Of a DNA stretch of 64,000 bases, positions 29,504 through 39,048 are shown piece by piece. The number at the start of each line of letters is the position of its first letter. The stretch's first letter is position 1. The notes beneath the pieces were generated by a model that was not told where the DNA came from, did no database searches, and saw only the letters and a program-made list of their open reading frames with translations. Source of the DNA: JALZAQ01 sp038253885 (GTDB lineage Bacteria > Gemmatimonadota > Gemmatimonadetes > Gemmatimonadales > Gemmatimonadaceae); NCBI GenBank assembly GCA_038253885.1, contig JBBSGP010000014.1, forward strand, positions 1 to 64,000. Direction: 5' to 3'. A program made the position numbers and the translations under genes.

Positions 29504-32500
29504 ATGCGCCGCATGCCATCATCCCGCCGTTCGAGCCGGCAACTCGCGCTCTCGCTCGGCCTCGCCCTTCTCTGCGTTGCCGGTGCCGCGAGCGCCCAGC
29601 CGTCTGCTCCGGTGAGCTTCGATTCGACCCATTTCACCGGACTCCGTTGGCGGAGTATCGGGCCCAATCGCGGAGGCCGATCCATCGCCGCCGCGGGCAG
29701 CCCGAGCCGGCCGTACGAGTACTATTTCGGCGCCGTCGGCGGCGGCCTCTGGAAGACCACCGATGGCGGCCTCACCTGGCAGCCGGTGACCGACGGAAAG
29801 ATCCGGAGCTCCTCCGTGGGCGCGGTGGCGATCTCGGAGTCGAATCCCGATGTGATCTACATCGGCATGGGTGAGACGGAGCTTCGCGGCAACATCATGC
29901 AGGGCGATGGCGTCTACAAGTCGACCGATGCCGGCAAGAGCTGGAAGCACATGGGGCTCGCCGAGACCCAGGCGATCGCCCGCATCCGCGTGGATCGCAC
30001 CAACCCCGACCTCGTGTACGTCGCGGCTCTCGGGCACCCGTACGGGCCGAACGCCGAGCGGGGAATCTTTCGCTCGAAGGACGGCGGGTCGACGTGGGAG
30101 AAGGTTCTGTTCCGCAACGATCGAACGGGGGCGGTGGATCTCAGCATCGATCCGCGGAATGGCCAGACGCTCTTCGCCGCTCTCTGGGACGTCGGCCGCA
30201 CACCCTGGTCGTTGACGAGCGGGGGACCGGGCTCGGGCCTCTTCCGGTCCACCGATGGCGGGGACCACTGGAGCGAGATCACGCGCAACCCGGGCATGCC
30301 GGCGGGCACCATCGGAAAGATCGGCATCTCCGTCTCCGGCGCGGATGGCAATCGCGTGTACGCCATCGTCGAGGCGGACTCGGGCGGGGTGTTCCGGTCC
30401 GATGATGCCGGGGCAACCTGGAAGCGCACCAACGATGAGCGGAAGATCCGCCAGCGCGCCTTCTACTACAGCCGGATCTACGCCGATCCCACGGCGAAGG
30501 ATCGCGTCTACGCGCTCAACACCAGCATGTACCGGTCCGACGACGGCGGTGTGAAGTTCGACACCATCATTCGCGAGCCGCATGGCGACAACCACGACTT
30601 GTGGATCGCACCGAATGACAACCGGCGTCTCATCAACAGCAATGACGGCGGCGGCAACGTCTCGGTGAACGCTGGGAAGACATGGACGACCCAGCGCTAT
30701 CCCACGGCCCAGGCGTATCACGTCGCCACCACCCGTGATTTTCCCTACCACGTCTGCGGTGCCCAGCAGGACAACAGCACCTTCTGCGTTCCCAGCTCCG
30801 ACTGGCAGAACTGGGGCGGGCTGATGGGTGGAGGACGCGGTGGGCCTGGCGACTGGTTCTACCATGTGGGCGGGGGCGAGAGTGGCTACATCGCTCCCGA
30901 CCCGGTGAATCCCGACATCTTCTACGCCGGCAGCCAGGGGGCGCTGTTGACACGCTACGATCGCAGCATCGGCCAGATCCGCGATGTCGAGGTGTATCCG
31001 CGCTTCTTTTCCGGCGAGCCGGCGAGCGCTCTCCCCGAGCGCTGGCAGTGGACTTTTCCGATCGTCTTCTCCCCGCTCGACCCTCACGTCCTGTACGCTT
31101 CATCACAGCACCTCTTCCGATCCGTCAACAGAGGCCAGAGCTGGACGCGGATCAGCCCCGATCTCACGCGCGCCGACTCCAGCACGCTCGGGGAGAGCGG
31201 AGGGCCGATCACGCACGACATGAACGGGCCGGAGATCTACGGAACGATCTTCTCCATCGCGCCGTCGAAGAAGGAGGCGCTCACAATCTGGACGGGCTCC
31301 GACGACGGCCTCGTCCAGATCACGCGTGATGGGGGACGGAGCTGGACCAACGTGACCCCTCCTGACCTTCCAAAGTTCGCGCGCGTGAGTCTGATCGATG
31401 CGTCAGCGCATCGCGCCGGCACCGCCTACGTCGCCGCCAAGCGCTATCAGATGGATGACCGCGCTCCCTACATCTACGCGACCAGCGACTACGGCCGGAG
31501 CTGGCGGAAGATCGTGACAGGAATCCGCGCCGATGACCATGTCCATGTTGTGCGCGAGGACCCGCAGCGCGCCGGGCTGCTCTACGCCGGCACCGAGCAC
31601 GGAGTGTACGTCTCGTTCGACGACGGCGGTCGCTGGCAGTCGCTCTCGCTCAATCTTCCCGATGTGCAGGTTCCCGATCTGGTGGTCGAGGAGAAAGACC
31701 TGGTCATCGCGACTCATGGGCGATCGATGTACGTGCTCGACGACATCGGCCCGATACGCCAACTGTCAGCCGAGAGCGCGCGCGAGGATCTGCACCTCTT
31801 CAATCCCCATGACGCCGTGCGCGGAGTCTACCCGGCGACGATTCAGTACTATCTCAGCCGGCCCGCCGATTCGGTGACGATCCAGATTCTGGACGGGAAG
31901 GGGACGGCCATTCGCACCTTTGTCGGGACGAAGAAGGATCGACCCGTGCCGAAGGACTCGATCAGCGCCGCAGCCAAGGCTGCTGCGACCGACACCAGCC
32001 ATGTCCCGGTGGTAACCGGTGACAGCATTGGTCGCGCCCGCGCCCACCGCGACAGCCTGTCGCGAGATAGCGCGGCCAAGGACACCGCCGATGAGTTTCG
32101 GCGGCCCATCCCCAAGGCTCCGACCACGGCCGGTCTGAACCGCTTCGAGTGGGACCTTGGCTATCCCGGATCGACAGTCTTTCCCAAGATGATCCTGTGG
32201 GGGGCCGACGCCGCCGACGGTCCGACCGCCCTTCCTGGACGCTACCAGGTGCGGGTCACCGCCGACGGTCGCAGCCAGAGCCGGAGCTTCGCGATCCGGA
32301 TGGATCCCCGCCTCAAGGGCATCACCCTGGCGGATCTCCAGGCTCAGTTTGCCCTCGCCCTACGGATTCGCGACCGGACGAGCGAGGCGAACCAGGCCGT
32401 GATTCGCATCCGCGAAATCGAAGGTCAGATCGCGAAGCGTGTTGCCGGTACGACCGACGCCGCCGTGCTGGGCGCGGCCGTCGCCGCTCGACGCCAGCTC

Positions 32501-32812
32501 GGCGAGCGCGAGGAGGCGCTCTATCAGATTCACAACCGGAGCGGACAGGACCCCCTCAACTTTCCCATCCGCCTCAACAACCGGCTGGCATCGCTGCGGA
32601 GCAAGCTCGAGTTCGGGGATGGACGGCCGACCGCCGGAAGCTACGTCGTCTTCCGGGAGCTCTCGGCCGAGCTGGACCGGGAGCTCGCTGCCCTGGACGG
32701 GGTGATTCGCGATGGTGTAGCCGCCCTGAACCGGGCGCTCGTCGCTGCAAGGCTGGATCCGATTCCCCTGCCAGCCCCGTCAGGACGGAGTCGCGGAGCG
32801 ACCACTAGGTGA
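29504..32812 (+). CDS. Secreted BNR / VPS10-like beta-propeller protein 1
   Basis: A 1,102-residue exported protein with a signal peptide (RQLALSLGLALLCVAGAASA). At least eight BNR/Asp-box turns of the kind S/T-x-D-x-G-x-T-W are visible (TTDGGLTW, STDAGKSW, SKDGGSTW, STDGGDHW, SDDAGATW, RDGGRSW, TSDYGRSW), forming the sortilin/VPS10-type propeller found in many Gemmatimonadota and Acidobacteriota proteins labelled glycosyl hydrolase. The last 300 residues (from about VYPATIQYYLSRPADSVTIQ) form a distinct beta-rich then helical end. No catalytic residues can be assigned. It is a paralogue of the protein at 43768. Confidence 0.88.
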   Translation: MRRMPSSRRSSRQLALSLGLALLCVAGAASAQPSAPVSFDSTHFTGLRWRSIGPNRGGRSIAAAGSPSRPYEYYFGAVGGGLWKTTDGGLTWQPVTDGKIRSSSVGAVAISESNPDVIYIGMGETELRGNIMQGDGVYKSTDAGKSWKHMGLAETQAIARIRVDRTNPDLVYVAALGHPYGPNAERGIFRSKDGGSTWEKVLFRNDRTGAVDLSIDPRNGQTLFAALWDVGRTPWSLTSGGPGSGLFRSTDGGDHWSEITRNPGMPAGTIGKIGISVSGADGNRVYAIVEADSGGVFRSDDAGATWKRTNDERKIRQRAFYYSRIYADPTAKDRVYALNTSMYRSDDGGVKFDTIIREPHGDNHDLWIAPNDNRRLINSNDGGGNVSVNAGKTWTTQRYPTAQAYHVATTRDFPYHVCGAQQDNSTFCVPSSDWQNWGGLMGGGRGGPGDWFYHVGGGESGYIAPDPVNPDIFYAGSQGALLTRYDRSIGQIRDVEVYPRFFSGEPASALPERWQWTFPIVFSPLDPHVLYASSQHLFRSVNRGQSWTRISPDLTRADSSTLGESGGPITHDMNGPEIYGTIFSIAPSKKEALTIWTGSDDGLVQITRDGGRSWTNVTPPDLPKFARVSLIDASAHRAGTAYVAAKRYQMDDRAPYIYATSDYGRSWRKIVTGIRADDHVHVVREDPQRAGLLYAGTEHGVYVSFDDGGRWQSLSLNLPDVQVPDLVVEEKDLVIATHGRSMYVLDDIGPIRQLSAESAREDLHLFNPHDAVRGVYPATIQYYLSRPADSVTIQILDGKGTAIRTFVGTKKDRPVPKDSISAAAKAAATDTSHVPVVTGDSIGRARAHRDSLSRDSAAKDTADEFRRPIPKAPTTAGLNRFEWDLGYPGSTVFPKMILWGADAADGPTALPGRYQVRVTADGRSQSRSFAIRMDPRLKGITLADLQAQFALALRIRDRTSEANQAVIRIREIEGQIAKRVAGTTDAAVLGAAVAARRQLGEREEALYQIHNRSGQDPLNFPIRLNNRLASLRSKLEFGDGRPTAGSYVVFRELSAELDRELAALDGVIRDGVAALNRALVAARLDPIPLPAPSGRSRGATTR

Positions 32813-32866
32813 GCGCGGAAATTCATGCCAGACTTCTGTTTACGACAACGAACGGGAGGCCGGAAA

Positions 32867-32897
32867 TTGACCGCCGTGGCAAGCGGTGTGCTATAGA
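32867..32897 (+). promoter_or_regulatory. Extended -10 promoter of the GGDEF-like gene
   Basis: TTGACC (32867-32872) and TATAGA (32892-32897) are 19 bases apart, with TGC before the -10 box. GGGAGGG lies just before the ATG at 32929. Confidence 0.45.
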
Positions 32898-32928
32898 AAG
32901 GGGATCGCCTACGCGGCCGGGAGGGCAT

Positions 32929-33465
32929 ATGTCGGGAGGCTACGCGATCGAAAACAACTTACTGAAACGCATTCTGACGGATCCCCTGACGGGGCTTCCA
33001 AGCGTGATGTATTTCCGCCTCATTCGGGAGTGGGAAGAGCGCCGGGCGCGCCGGCGTGACTACACGGTAAGCGTCTTGACGGTGGAGGTGCACGGCGGGA
33101 AAGAAAGCGTGCGTCGCTCGCTGGGGCTGCGGCTCTGTCGCGACTTTCGCACGTCCGATCTTATCGCGTCGGATGGCAACGAGCACTACCGCGTGCTGCT
33201 CACCTCACCGGACGCCGAGCAGGCCGAGATCATCCGGCAGAAGGTGTCGCGGATCGCCGACGGGCTCAACGAGGGCGTCCCGCCCCATGAGCAGGTCGAT
33301 CTGGAGGTGAAGGTGGAGGGCCAGCGAGAGGGACAGCCGCGCGAGCCCTGCGCCCCGTGCGACGTTGACGCGCTCGAGACGCCAGCGACCGAGCACAAGG
33401 CCTTTCGGGACAGCTCGCATCGGGGCGAAACAGGCGCGCAGCAGGAGGGTACCACCTCCGCATGA
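32929..33465 (+). CDS. Degenerate GGDEF-domain protein
   Basis: A 178-residue protein that begins with the GGDEF-domain opening LKRILTDPLTGLPSVMYF and keeps the domain's strand/helix order, ending in EIIRQKVSRIADG. The catalytic signature is missing: the loop that should read GGDEF reads ASDGNEHYRVLL, so cyclic-di-GMP synthesis is not expected. After about residue 125 the sequence is a low-complexity polar tail. It may be a nucleotide-sensing or scaffolding relic. Its last codons overlap the ATG of the lipoprotein gene (ATGA), so both are cotranslated. Confidence 0.72.
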   Translation: MSGGYAIENNLLKRILTDPLTGLPSVMYFRLIREWEERRARRRDYTVSVLTVEVHGGKESVRRSLGLRLCRDFRTSDLIASDGNEHYRVLLTSPDAEQAEIIRQKVSRIADGLNEGVPPHEQVDLEVKVEGQREGQPREPCAPCDVDALETPATEHKAFRDSSHRGETGAQQEGTTSA

Positions 33466-34382
33466 AATCCATGCGGGCTCGCCTCTTCCTCCTGCCGCTG
33501 GCTCTCGCGGCAGGGGGAACGGGGTGCAGCTATTTCTCGAACGGTGCCTACCCTCCGGTTCAGCACGCTCTCGGCGACAGCGTTGTTGTTTTCGGAGCCG
33601 ATTCCCTCCACGCCATCCGCAACGATCGCTTCGAGGTGTATGGCCCGACGGCGGCATCGGTGGCCGCGGTACGCGACGACCTCGATCATTCGACGCGCGA
33701 ATTCCGGCGCTACTTCGGCATCTACGCTCCGCTGTTCGCGGTCGTGCTCTTCGACACGCCGGAGAAGTCACAGAGCTTCGATCCAACAGCGCTGCGCAAT
33801 CGCGGGCTGCGCGTGGTGCGCATCGCCCGACCGGCGAGGTCCGAGGGGAGGTCGCTGCGCGACGACAACGCCGAGCGGTGGCCGGTCAGCCGGCGTGCCG
33901 CAGTGGTGATGCTCGGTGGATGGGCATCGCGGAAGCGTGCCGCCGATTCCTCCGACGCGGAAAGCCGGCTCCCCGTGTGGTACCGCCAGGCCGTGACTGG
34001 GCTCACCGCGGCGCCGCAGGGATACGAGGGACGGGGCGGCTTTCTGTCGCGGGTCGGAAGCTCGGAAACGATTCCGCTGGTCGAGATCTTCGCGTCGAAG
34101 TCGGCGCTCGCCGACTCGGTGAATCAGACGGAGATGGATGGACCGGACCCGTCGCAACCGCGGGAGCGCTCACGCTCCCTGCTCTTTTCGTCGGAGGCGC
34201 GGTCGGTCGCCCAGTACCTTGCCGAGAAGGAGGGGCCGGAGTTCATCGGCGCGATCGGCGAAAAGCTTCTGGCGGGCCAGAGCATGGAGACGATTCTGCA
34301 GCAGTCGCGCGTCGTTCCGAAGGACATTCCAGCGCTCGAAGCGGTGTGGCGGGCATGGATGCGGACCGAGGACCGGCGATAG
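33462..34382 (+). CDS. Uncharacterised lipoprotein
   Basis: A 306-residue protein with a lipoprotein signal peptide (RLFLLPLALAAGGTGC; Cys near residue 22 is the acylation site). The mature part looks like a collagen-/peptidase-MA-like helical fold: a domain around FEVYGPTAASVAAVRDDLDH then YFGIYAPLFAVVLFDTPEKS, and a late segment SVAQYLAEKEGPEFIGAIGE resembling the helix after the zinc site in MA-clan peptidases. The HExxH motif itself is absent; its place is taken by LPVWYRQAVTGLTAAPQGYE, so any peptidase activity is doubtful. Coupled to the GGDEF-like gene and followed by a small membrane protein. Confidence 0.75.
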   Translation: MKSMRARLFLLPLALAAGGTGCSYFSNGAYPPVQHALGDSVVVFGADSLHAIRNDRFEVYGPTAASVAAVRDDLDHSTREFRRYFGIYAPLFAVVLFDTPEKSQSFDPTALRNRGLRVVRIARPARSEGRSLRDDNAERWPVSRRAAVVMLGGWASRKRAADSSDAESRLPVWYRQAVTGLTAAPQGYEGRGGFLSRVGSSETIPLVEIFASKSALADSVNQTEMDGPDPSQPRERSRSLLFSSEARSVAQYLAEKEGPEFIGAIGEKLLAGQSMETILQQSRVVPKDIPALEAVWRAWMRTEDRR

Positions 34383-34387
34383 AAGGC

Positions 34388-34759
34388 ATGGTCGAGAGCG
34401 CACCTGGTGAAAGGGGGTCGGCCGCTGAGAATCTTCCCCGATTTCTCATGCGCCGCGCGCGGCAGGCGTCCGATGGGCGTCTCGTGCTCGACGTCGTCAT
34501 CGGACTTGCCCTGCTTCTAGCGACCCTCCTGTGGGAGCCGGCCTGGTGGCTCCCTCTTGTCAGCGGGGCACTGTGCTTTGTATTCTTCGGGCTCTGGGGA
34601 ATCACCGACCGCGTGCTTCGCGAGCGCGGTACCGCGAGCGGTACGGTGCCCCATGCCCTTCGCCTGGCGCGCGGTGTCGTGACCGCGCTGGGTGCACTCG
34701 CCACGATCGCCTTCCTTCTCAGTCTCGCGGGACTGATGCTCGGCACCTGGATCAGCTAA
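34388..34759 (+). CDS. Small uncharacterised membrane protein
   Basis: A 123-residue protein with about three transmembrane helices: VLDVVIGLALLLATLLWEPA, then LPLVSGALCFVFFGLWGIT, and near the end VTALGALATIAFLLSLAGLM. The N-terminal 30 residues are polar and charged. No family is recognised. The reading frame also has an ATG at 34355, which overlaps the end of the lipoprotein gene; 34388 follows an AGAAGG. Either way it is closely packed behind the lipoprotein and likely shares its function. Confidence 0.7.
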   Translation: MVESAPGERGSAAENLPRFLMRRARQASDGRLVLDVVIGLALLLATLLWEPAWWLPLVSGALCFVFFGLWGITDRVLRERGTASGTVPHALRLARGVVTALGALATIAFLLSLAGLMLGTWIS

Positions 34760-34869
34760 CCGCGGTCGAGCCGCGCGCGCCAGAGACACCGCCCTACCCC
34801 ACACGTTCGCGACCACGCTGCCCGTGGCCACAGAACTCCCACCGTATCAACACGGACGGAGGCAGCACG

Positions 34870-36600
34870 ATGAAGAAGCTCGTTCTCCTGACGCTCGCGG
34901 CGTCGGCCCTTGTGGCTTGCCAGGACTCGGCGACCGCACCGCAATCTCGTGTCGAGCTGTCCGCCGCCCAGGCAACCGTCGCCTCGCGCTCGGAGGTCGT
35001 GCCGGATCGCTACATCGTGGTGTACCACCCTGGCGTAGCAGACGCGCAGGCGCTCACGCGACAGATCGTGAGCCAGTATCAGGGAGTGCTCTTCCACAGT
35101 TACGGGACCGCGATCAAGGGCTTCGCAGCACACCTCAGCGCATCGGCCGTCGCGACCCTGCGCTCCCATCCTGACATCGCGTTCATCGAGCCCGACCAGA
35201 TCGTGCACCTGTCCGGCACGCAGTCCGGCGCGACCTGGGGAATCGACCGCATCGACCAGCCGGATCTTCCTCTGAACGGCATCTACAATTACGGCCCAAC
35301 CGGGTCCGGGGTGAGCGCGTACATCATCGATACGGGAATCCGAACGACGCACGTCGAGTTCGGCGGTCGGGCGTCGGGGGTGTACACGGCCATCAACGAT
35401 GGCAATGGCACCAACGACTGCAACGGGCATGGGACGCACGTCGCCGGCACGGTGGGCGGCAACACCTATGGCGTGGCCAAGCAGGTGAAGCTCTATGCGG
35501 CGAGGGTTCTGGATTGCTCGGGGAGCGGACTGGTCTCCGGGATCGTTGCCGCTGTGGACTGGATCACGGCGAACCGTCAGGGTCCATCGGTGGCCAACAT
35601 GAGCCTCGGGGGCGTCGCCTCCAGCTCGCTCGATCAGACAGTCGAGAACGCGAGCGCTTCGGGCATCACGTTCGCGGTGGCGGCCGGCAACAGCACTTTC
35701 GGGTCTGATGCGTGCGGCGTTTCACCGGCGCGCACGCCGAGCGCGCTCACGGTGGCCGCCAGCACGAGCAGCGACGCTCGCGCGTCCTACTCGAACTGGG
35801 GAAGCTGCGTGGACCTGTTCGCGCCCGGCTCCTCCATCACGTCGGCCTGGAACGGCAGCGACACGCAGACCAACACCATCAGCGGGACGTCGATGGCTAC
35901 CCCGCACGTGACGGGCGCCGCCGCGCTCTATCTGCAGGGCAATCCGGCGGCGTCGGCCGCTCAGGTCGCTCAGGCTCTCAAAGCCAACGCGACCCCCAAC
36001 AGGATCACCGACCCGGTTGGCTCGCCGAATCTGCTTCTCTATACCGGATTCCTGATCAACGCGCCGCCGCCGGATCAGCCCCCGGTGGCGAGGTTCACCG
36101 GAAGCTGCAGTGGCCTCACGTGCACCTTCGACGGACGGAGCTCCACCGACGACGGTGGTATCACGGCGTACGACTGGAGCCTCGGCAAGTACCCCAATGG
36201 GACGGCCTCCGGCCCGGTGGTGACCGTCACTTACCCGCATGGGGGTCAGCGCACGGTCACGCTCACCGTCACCGACGGCGCGGGGCAGATGAACAGCATG
36301 ACGCAGGTCTTCACGGTGCAGGATCAACCGCCGCCGCCGCCTCCAGTGGACCAGCCGCCGACGGCAAGCTTCAGCGTGAGCTGCGGCGGCACGACGTGCA
36401 CTCTCGATGCATCGTCCTCTACCGATGACAATGGCATCGCATCCTACTCGTGGGACGTCGGAAAATATCCCGACGGCACCGCGACCGGTCGCGTCGTGAC
36501 GGTGGTGTATCCCCACAGTGGCTCCCGGACGGTCACGCTGACCGTGACCGACACGGCGGGCCAGACGGCATCCTCGACCCAGACATTCATCCTGCCGTGA
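34870..36600 (+). CDS. S8 subtilisin-like protease with I9 prodomain and two PKD domains
   Basis: A 576-residue secreted lipoprotein protease: signal with lipobox LVAC, I9 inhibitor prodomain (about residues 45-120, RYIVVYHPGVADAQ), S8 catalytic domain (about 125-390) with Asp in AYIIDTGIRTTHVEF, His in CNGHGTHVAGTV, Ser in ISGTSMATPHVTGAA, and the oxyanion Asn in VAAGNSTF. Two PKD domains (about 402-485 and 495-576; PPVARFTGSCSG and PPTASFSVSCGG) end the protein and probably hold it on a polymer or the surface. GGAGG precedes the ATG. A hairpin terminator follows the stop. Confidence 0.95.
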   Translation: MKKLVLLTLAASALVACQDSATAPQSRVELSAAQATVASRSEVVPDRYIVVYHPGVADAQALTRQIVSQYQGVLFHSYGTAIKGFAAHLSASAVATLRSHPDIAFIEPDQIVHLSGTQSGATWGIDRIDQPDLPLNGIYNYGPTGSGVSAYIIDTGIRTTHVEFGGRASGVYTAINDGNGTNDCNGHGTHVAGTVGGNTYGVAKQVKLYAARVLDCSGSGLVSGIVAAVDWITANRQGPSVANMSLGGVASSSLDQTVENASASGITFAVAAGNSTFGSDACGVSPARTPSALTVAASTSSDARASYSNWGSCVDLFAPGSSITSAWNGSDTQTNTISGTSMATPHVTGAAALYLQGNPAASAAQVAQALKANATPNRITDPVGSPNLLLYTGFLINAPPPDQPPVARFTGSCSGLTCTFDGRSSTDDGGITAYDWSLGKYPNGTASGPVVTVTYPHGGQRTVTLTVTDGAGQMNSMTQVFTVQDQPPPPPPVDQPPTASFSVSCGGTTCTLDASSSTDDNGIASYSWDVGKYPDGTATGRVVTVVYPHSGSRTVTLTVTDTAGQTASSTQTFILP

Positions 36601-36609
36601 TGGCGCGAT

Positions 36610-36639
36610 GGCGCCGCGCGCCATATGTCGCGCGGCGCC
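36610..36639 (+). terminator. Perfect 11-bp stem-loop after the subtilase gene
   Basis: GGCGCCGCGCG (36610-36620) pairs fully with CGCGCGGCGCC (36629-36639) around an 8-base loop that itself contains CATATG. It begins 10 bases after the stop. There is no T-tract, so termination may be Rho-independent only in part. Confidence 0.65.
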
Positions 36640-36726
36640 CGCTGTATTGCGGGAGTGGCGTCGCTCGGCGAGAATTCCGGTCCGGCCACGGATCTCACCA
36701 GCGGCCCACCCATTCCGAGGCGCAGC

Positions 36727-37161
36727 ATGTCGCACGAAATTCCCGACTATCACGACGCGGATCTGGTCCTCAAGCTCTATGACCTGCGGCGGGAAGAGCT
36801 CTTGCGACGCTCGCGCGAAGCGGTCAACCAGAAATTCTGGCCGAAAGGCCCTGACGAGCTCCTCGCGATCATGCGGCCGGATCACGAGCTCAACACGGCT
36901 TTCCGTCAGGTGGCCGCCTATTGGGAGATGGTCTACGGTATGGCGCGGCACGGAATCGTGAACGCCGAGTTCCTGATGGAGAACAACGGCGAAGGGCTGT
37001 TCGTCTTTGCCAAGGTTCAGCCCTGGATCACCGAGCTGCGGGAGGCGAGCGGCCCGCGGGCGTTCGCCAACGCCGAGTGGATTGCGACCCGCACCGAGAT
37101 GGGACGGCAGATCTTCGCCCGGACCCGCGCCCGGATAGCCAAGACGCTGGAAAGCAAGTGA
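36727..37161 (+). CDS. Conserved hypothetical protein, all-helical
   Basis: A 144-residue soluble, helix-rich protein with no signal peptide or membrane segment. Notable stretches are DYHDADLVLKLYDLRREELL, a short charged first half, AAYWEMVYGMARHGIVNAEF and ENNGEGLFVFAKVQPWITEL, which resemble small bacterial proteins of unknown function with a Trp/Glu-rich core. I do not recognise a family with confidence. GAGG lies 8 bases before ATG 36727. It ends 9 bases before the ABC exporter gene, so the two are probably one operon. Confidence 0.7.
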   Translation: MSHEIPDYHDADLVLKLYDLRREELLRRSREAVNQKFWPKGPDELLAIMRPDHELNTAFRQVAAYWEMVYGMARHGIVNAEFLMENNGEGLFVFAKVQPWITELREASGPRAFANAEWIATRTEMGRQIFARTRARIAKTLESK

Positions 37162-37170
37162 CGAATCGCC

Positions 37171-39030
37171 ATGGCTGAGGGCTCGAAGGAAACAAAGAAA
37201 AAAAAGGTCGGGCTCTCCACCGCGTGGCGTGAGTCGAGGCTCCTGATCGCGAGCCACAAGCGGTCGCTGGCGATCGGGATGTCGCTGATGCTGGTGAGCA
37301 GACTGGCCGGCCTCGTCATGCCCGCGAGCACCAAACTGTTCGTGGATTCGGTGATCGGAAAACATCGCGCCGATCTCCTCGTCCCGATCGCGATCGCCAT
37401 CGGCATCGCAACCCTTCTGCAGGCCGCGACATCCTTCGGGTTGAGCCAGGTGGTGAGCATCACCGCGCAGATGGCGATCACCGACATGCGCAAGCGCGTG
37501 CAGGCGCACGTCACCCGTCTCCCGGTCAGCTACTTCGACTCGACCCAGACCGGGGTCCTGATCTCCCGGATCATGACCGACGCCGAGGGAATCCGGAATC
37601 TGGTGGGCACGGGCCTGGTTCAGCTCGTCGGGGGTCTCGTCACCGCGACGCTCGCGCTGTTCGTGCTCTTCTATCTGAACTGGAAGCTGACGTCGGTGAC
37701 GCTGCTCCTCCTGCTCAGCTTCGGAAGCGTGATGACGATCGCCTTCCGGCGCCTGCGGCCCGTCTTCCGCGAGCGAAGCGTGATCAACGCCGAGGTGACG
37801 GGACGTCTCGCCGAATCGATGGGCGGCATCCGCATCGTGAAGACGTACACGGCCGAGCGGCGCGAGAATCTGGTGTTCGCCCGGGGAGCGCACCGCCTGT
37901 TCCGCAACGTGGCGCGCACGATCACCGGCATCTCGACCGTGGGCGCCTTCTCGACTCTCATCATCGGCATGGTGGGGATCGTCATGATCCTCGGTGCCGG
38001 CCGCGCCGTCCTGGCCGGGCAGATGACGCTTGGCGACGTGATAACCTACGTCGTGTTCGTGGGAATGCTGGCGATGCCGCTGATCGAGATCGCGTCGATC
38101 GGCACCCAGGTGAGTGAAGCGTTCGCCGGACTCGACCGGATTCGAGAGATCCTCTCGATGTCCACCGAGGACCAGCAGGACGCGGCACGCAGCGCGCTGC
38201 GGGACATCGACGGAGACGTTCGCTTCGAGGATGTGAGCTTCGAGTACACGGTTGGCGTACCGGTGTTGAAGCACATCGACCTGCACGCTCCAGCCGGCAC
38301 CACCACGGCGCTCGTCGGATCGAGTGGCTCGGGTAAGAGCACGCTCATCAGCCTGGTGATGGCGTTCAACCGCCCCCAGGAAGGGCGGGTGCTCGTGGAT
38401 GGCCACGACCTCGCGGGCGTGCGCCTCCGCGACTTTCGCTCGCATCTGGGTGTGGTGCTGCAGGACAACTTCCTGTTCGACGGGAGCATTGCCGACAACA
38501 TCCGGTTCTCCAAGCCGGGGGCGACGCTGGAGGAAGTGCGCGATGCGGCGCACGTCGCGCACTGCGAGGAGTTCATCTCTGGGTTCAAGGACGGCTTCGA
38601 GACGATCGTCGGCGAGCGCGGCGTGAAGCTGTCCGGGGGTCAGCGCCAGCGCGTCGCCATCGCCCGGGCGATCCTGGCAGACCCGCGGATCCTCATCCTC
38701 GACGAGGCCACGTCGAGCCTCGACAGCGAGAGCGAGGGGCTGATTCGCGACGGGCTCCGATCGCTGCGCCGCGGACGCACAACCTTTGTGATCGCTCACC
38801 GCCTCTCCACCATCGCGAGCGCCGACCAGATCCTGGTGCTCGAGCACGGCGAGATCGTCGAGCGCGGGCGGCAGGAGCAGCTACTGGCGCTCGGCGGACG
38901 CTATCGCGAGCTGTACGACAAGCAGTACGGGCTGGAGCATGACAAATTCATCAATCCGGGCGAGGATTTCACCCCGGAGCTACCAAGAGTCGCGGCTGCG
39001 GTGCCGTTGGGGGCCGCAAAGACACTGTAG
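37171..39030 (+). CDS. MsbA-type ABC exporter, permease and ATPase in one chain
   Basis: A 619-residue half-transporter: six transmembrane helices (about residues 25-310) and one nucleotide-binding domain (about 345-595) with Walker A LVGSSGSGKSTLI, Q-loop VVLQDNFLFDGSI, signature KLSGGQRQRVAIARA, Walker B ILILDEATSSLDSE and the H-loop FVIAHRLSTIAS. It should act as a homodimer exporting lipids, drugs or a peptide. No peptidase C39 domain is present, so a peptide-exporter role with a leader peptide is less likely. No terminator seen between it and the hypothetical gene before it. Confidence 0.93.
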   Translation: MAEGSKETKKKKVGLSTAWRESRLLIASHKRSLAIGMSLMLVSRLAGLVMPASTKLFVDSVIGKHRADLLVPIAIAIGIATLLQAATSFGLSQVVSITAQMAITDMRKRVQAHVTRLPVSYFDSTQTGVLISRIMTDAEGIRNLVGTGLVQLVGGLVTATLALFVLFYLNWKLTSVTLLLLLSFGSVMTIAFRRLRPVFRERSVINAEVTGRLAESMGGIRIVKTYTAERRENLVFARGAHRLFRNVARTITGISTVGAFSTLIIGMVGIVMILGAGRAVLAGQMTLGDVITYVVFVGMLAMPLIEIASIGTQVSEAFAGLDRIREILSMSTEDQQDAARSALRDIDGDVRFEDVSFEYTVGVPVLKHIDLHAPAGTTTALVGSSGSGKSTLISLVMAFNRPQEGRVLVDGHDLAGVRLRDFRSHLGVVLQDNFLFDGSIADNIRFSKPGATLEEVRDAAHVAHCEEFISGFKDGFETIVGERGVKLSGGQRQRVAIARAILADPRILILDEATSSLDSESEGLIRDGLRSLRRGRTTFVIAHRLSTIASADQILVLEHGEIVERGRQEQLLALGGRYRELYDKQYGLEHDKFINPGEDFTPELPRVAAAVPLGAAKTL

Positions 39031-39048
39031 ACGGGGGCCCCGGCACAT

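Noticed and set aside
32929..33465. An active diguanylate cyclase
   Set aside because: The GGDEF loop is replaced by ASDGNEH; the catalytic residues are missing.
34531..34869. A longer subtilase reading frame starting upstream of 34870
   Set aside because: The upstream codons lie inside the small membrane protein gene; ATG 34870 has GGAGG and begins a clean lipoprotein signal peptide.
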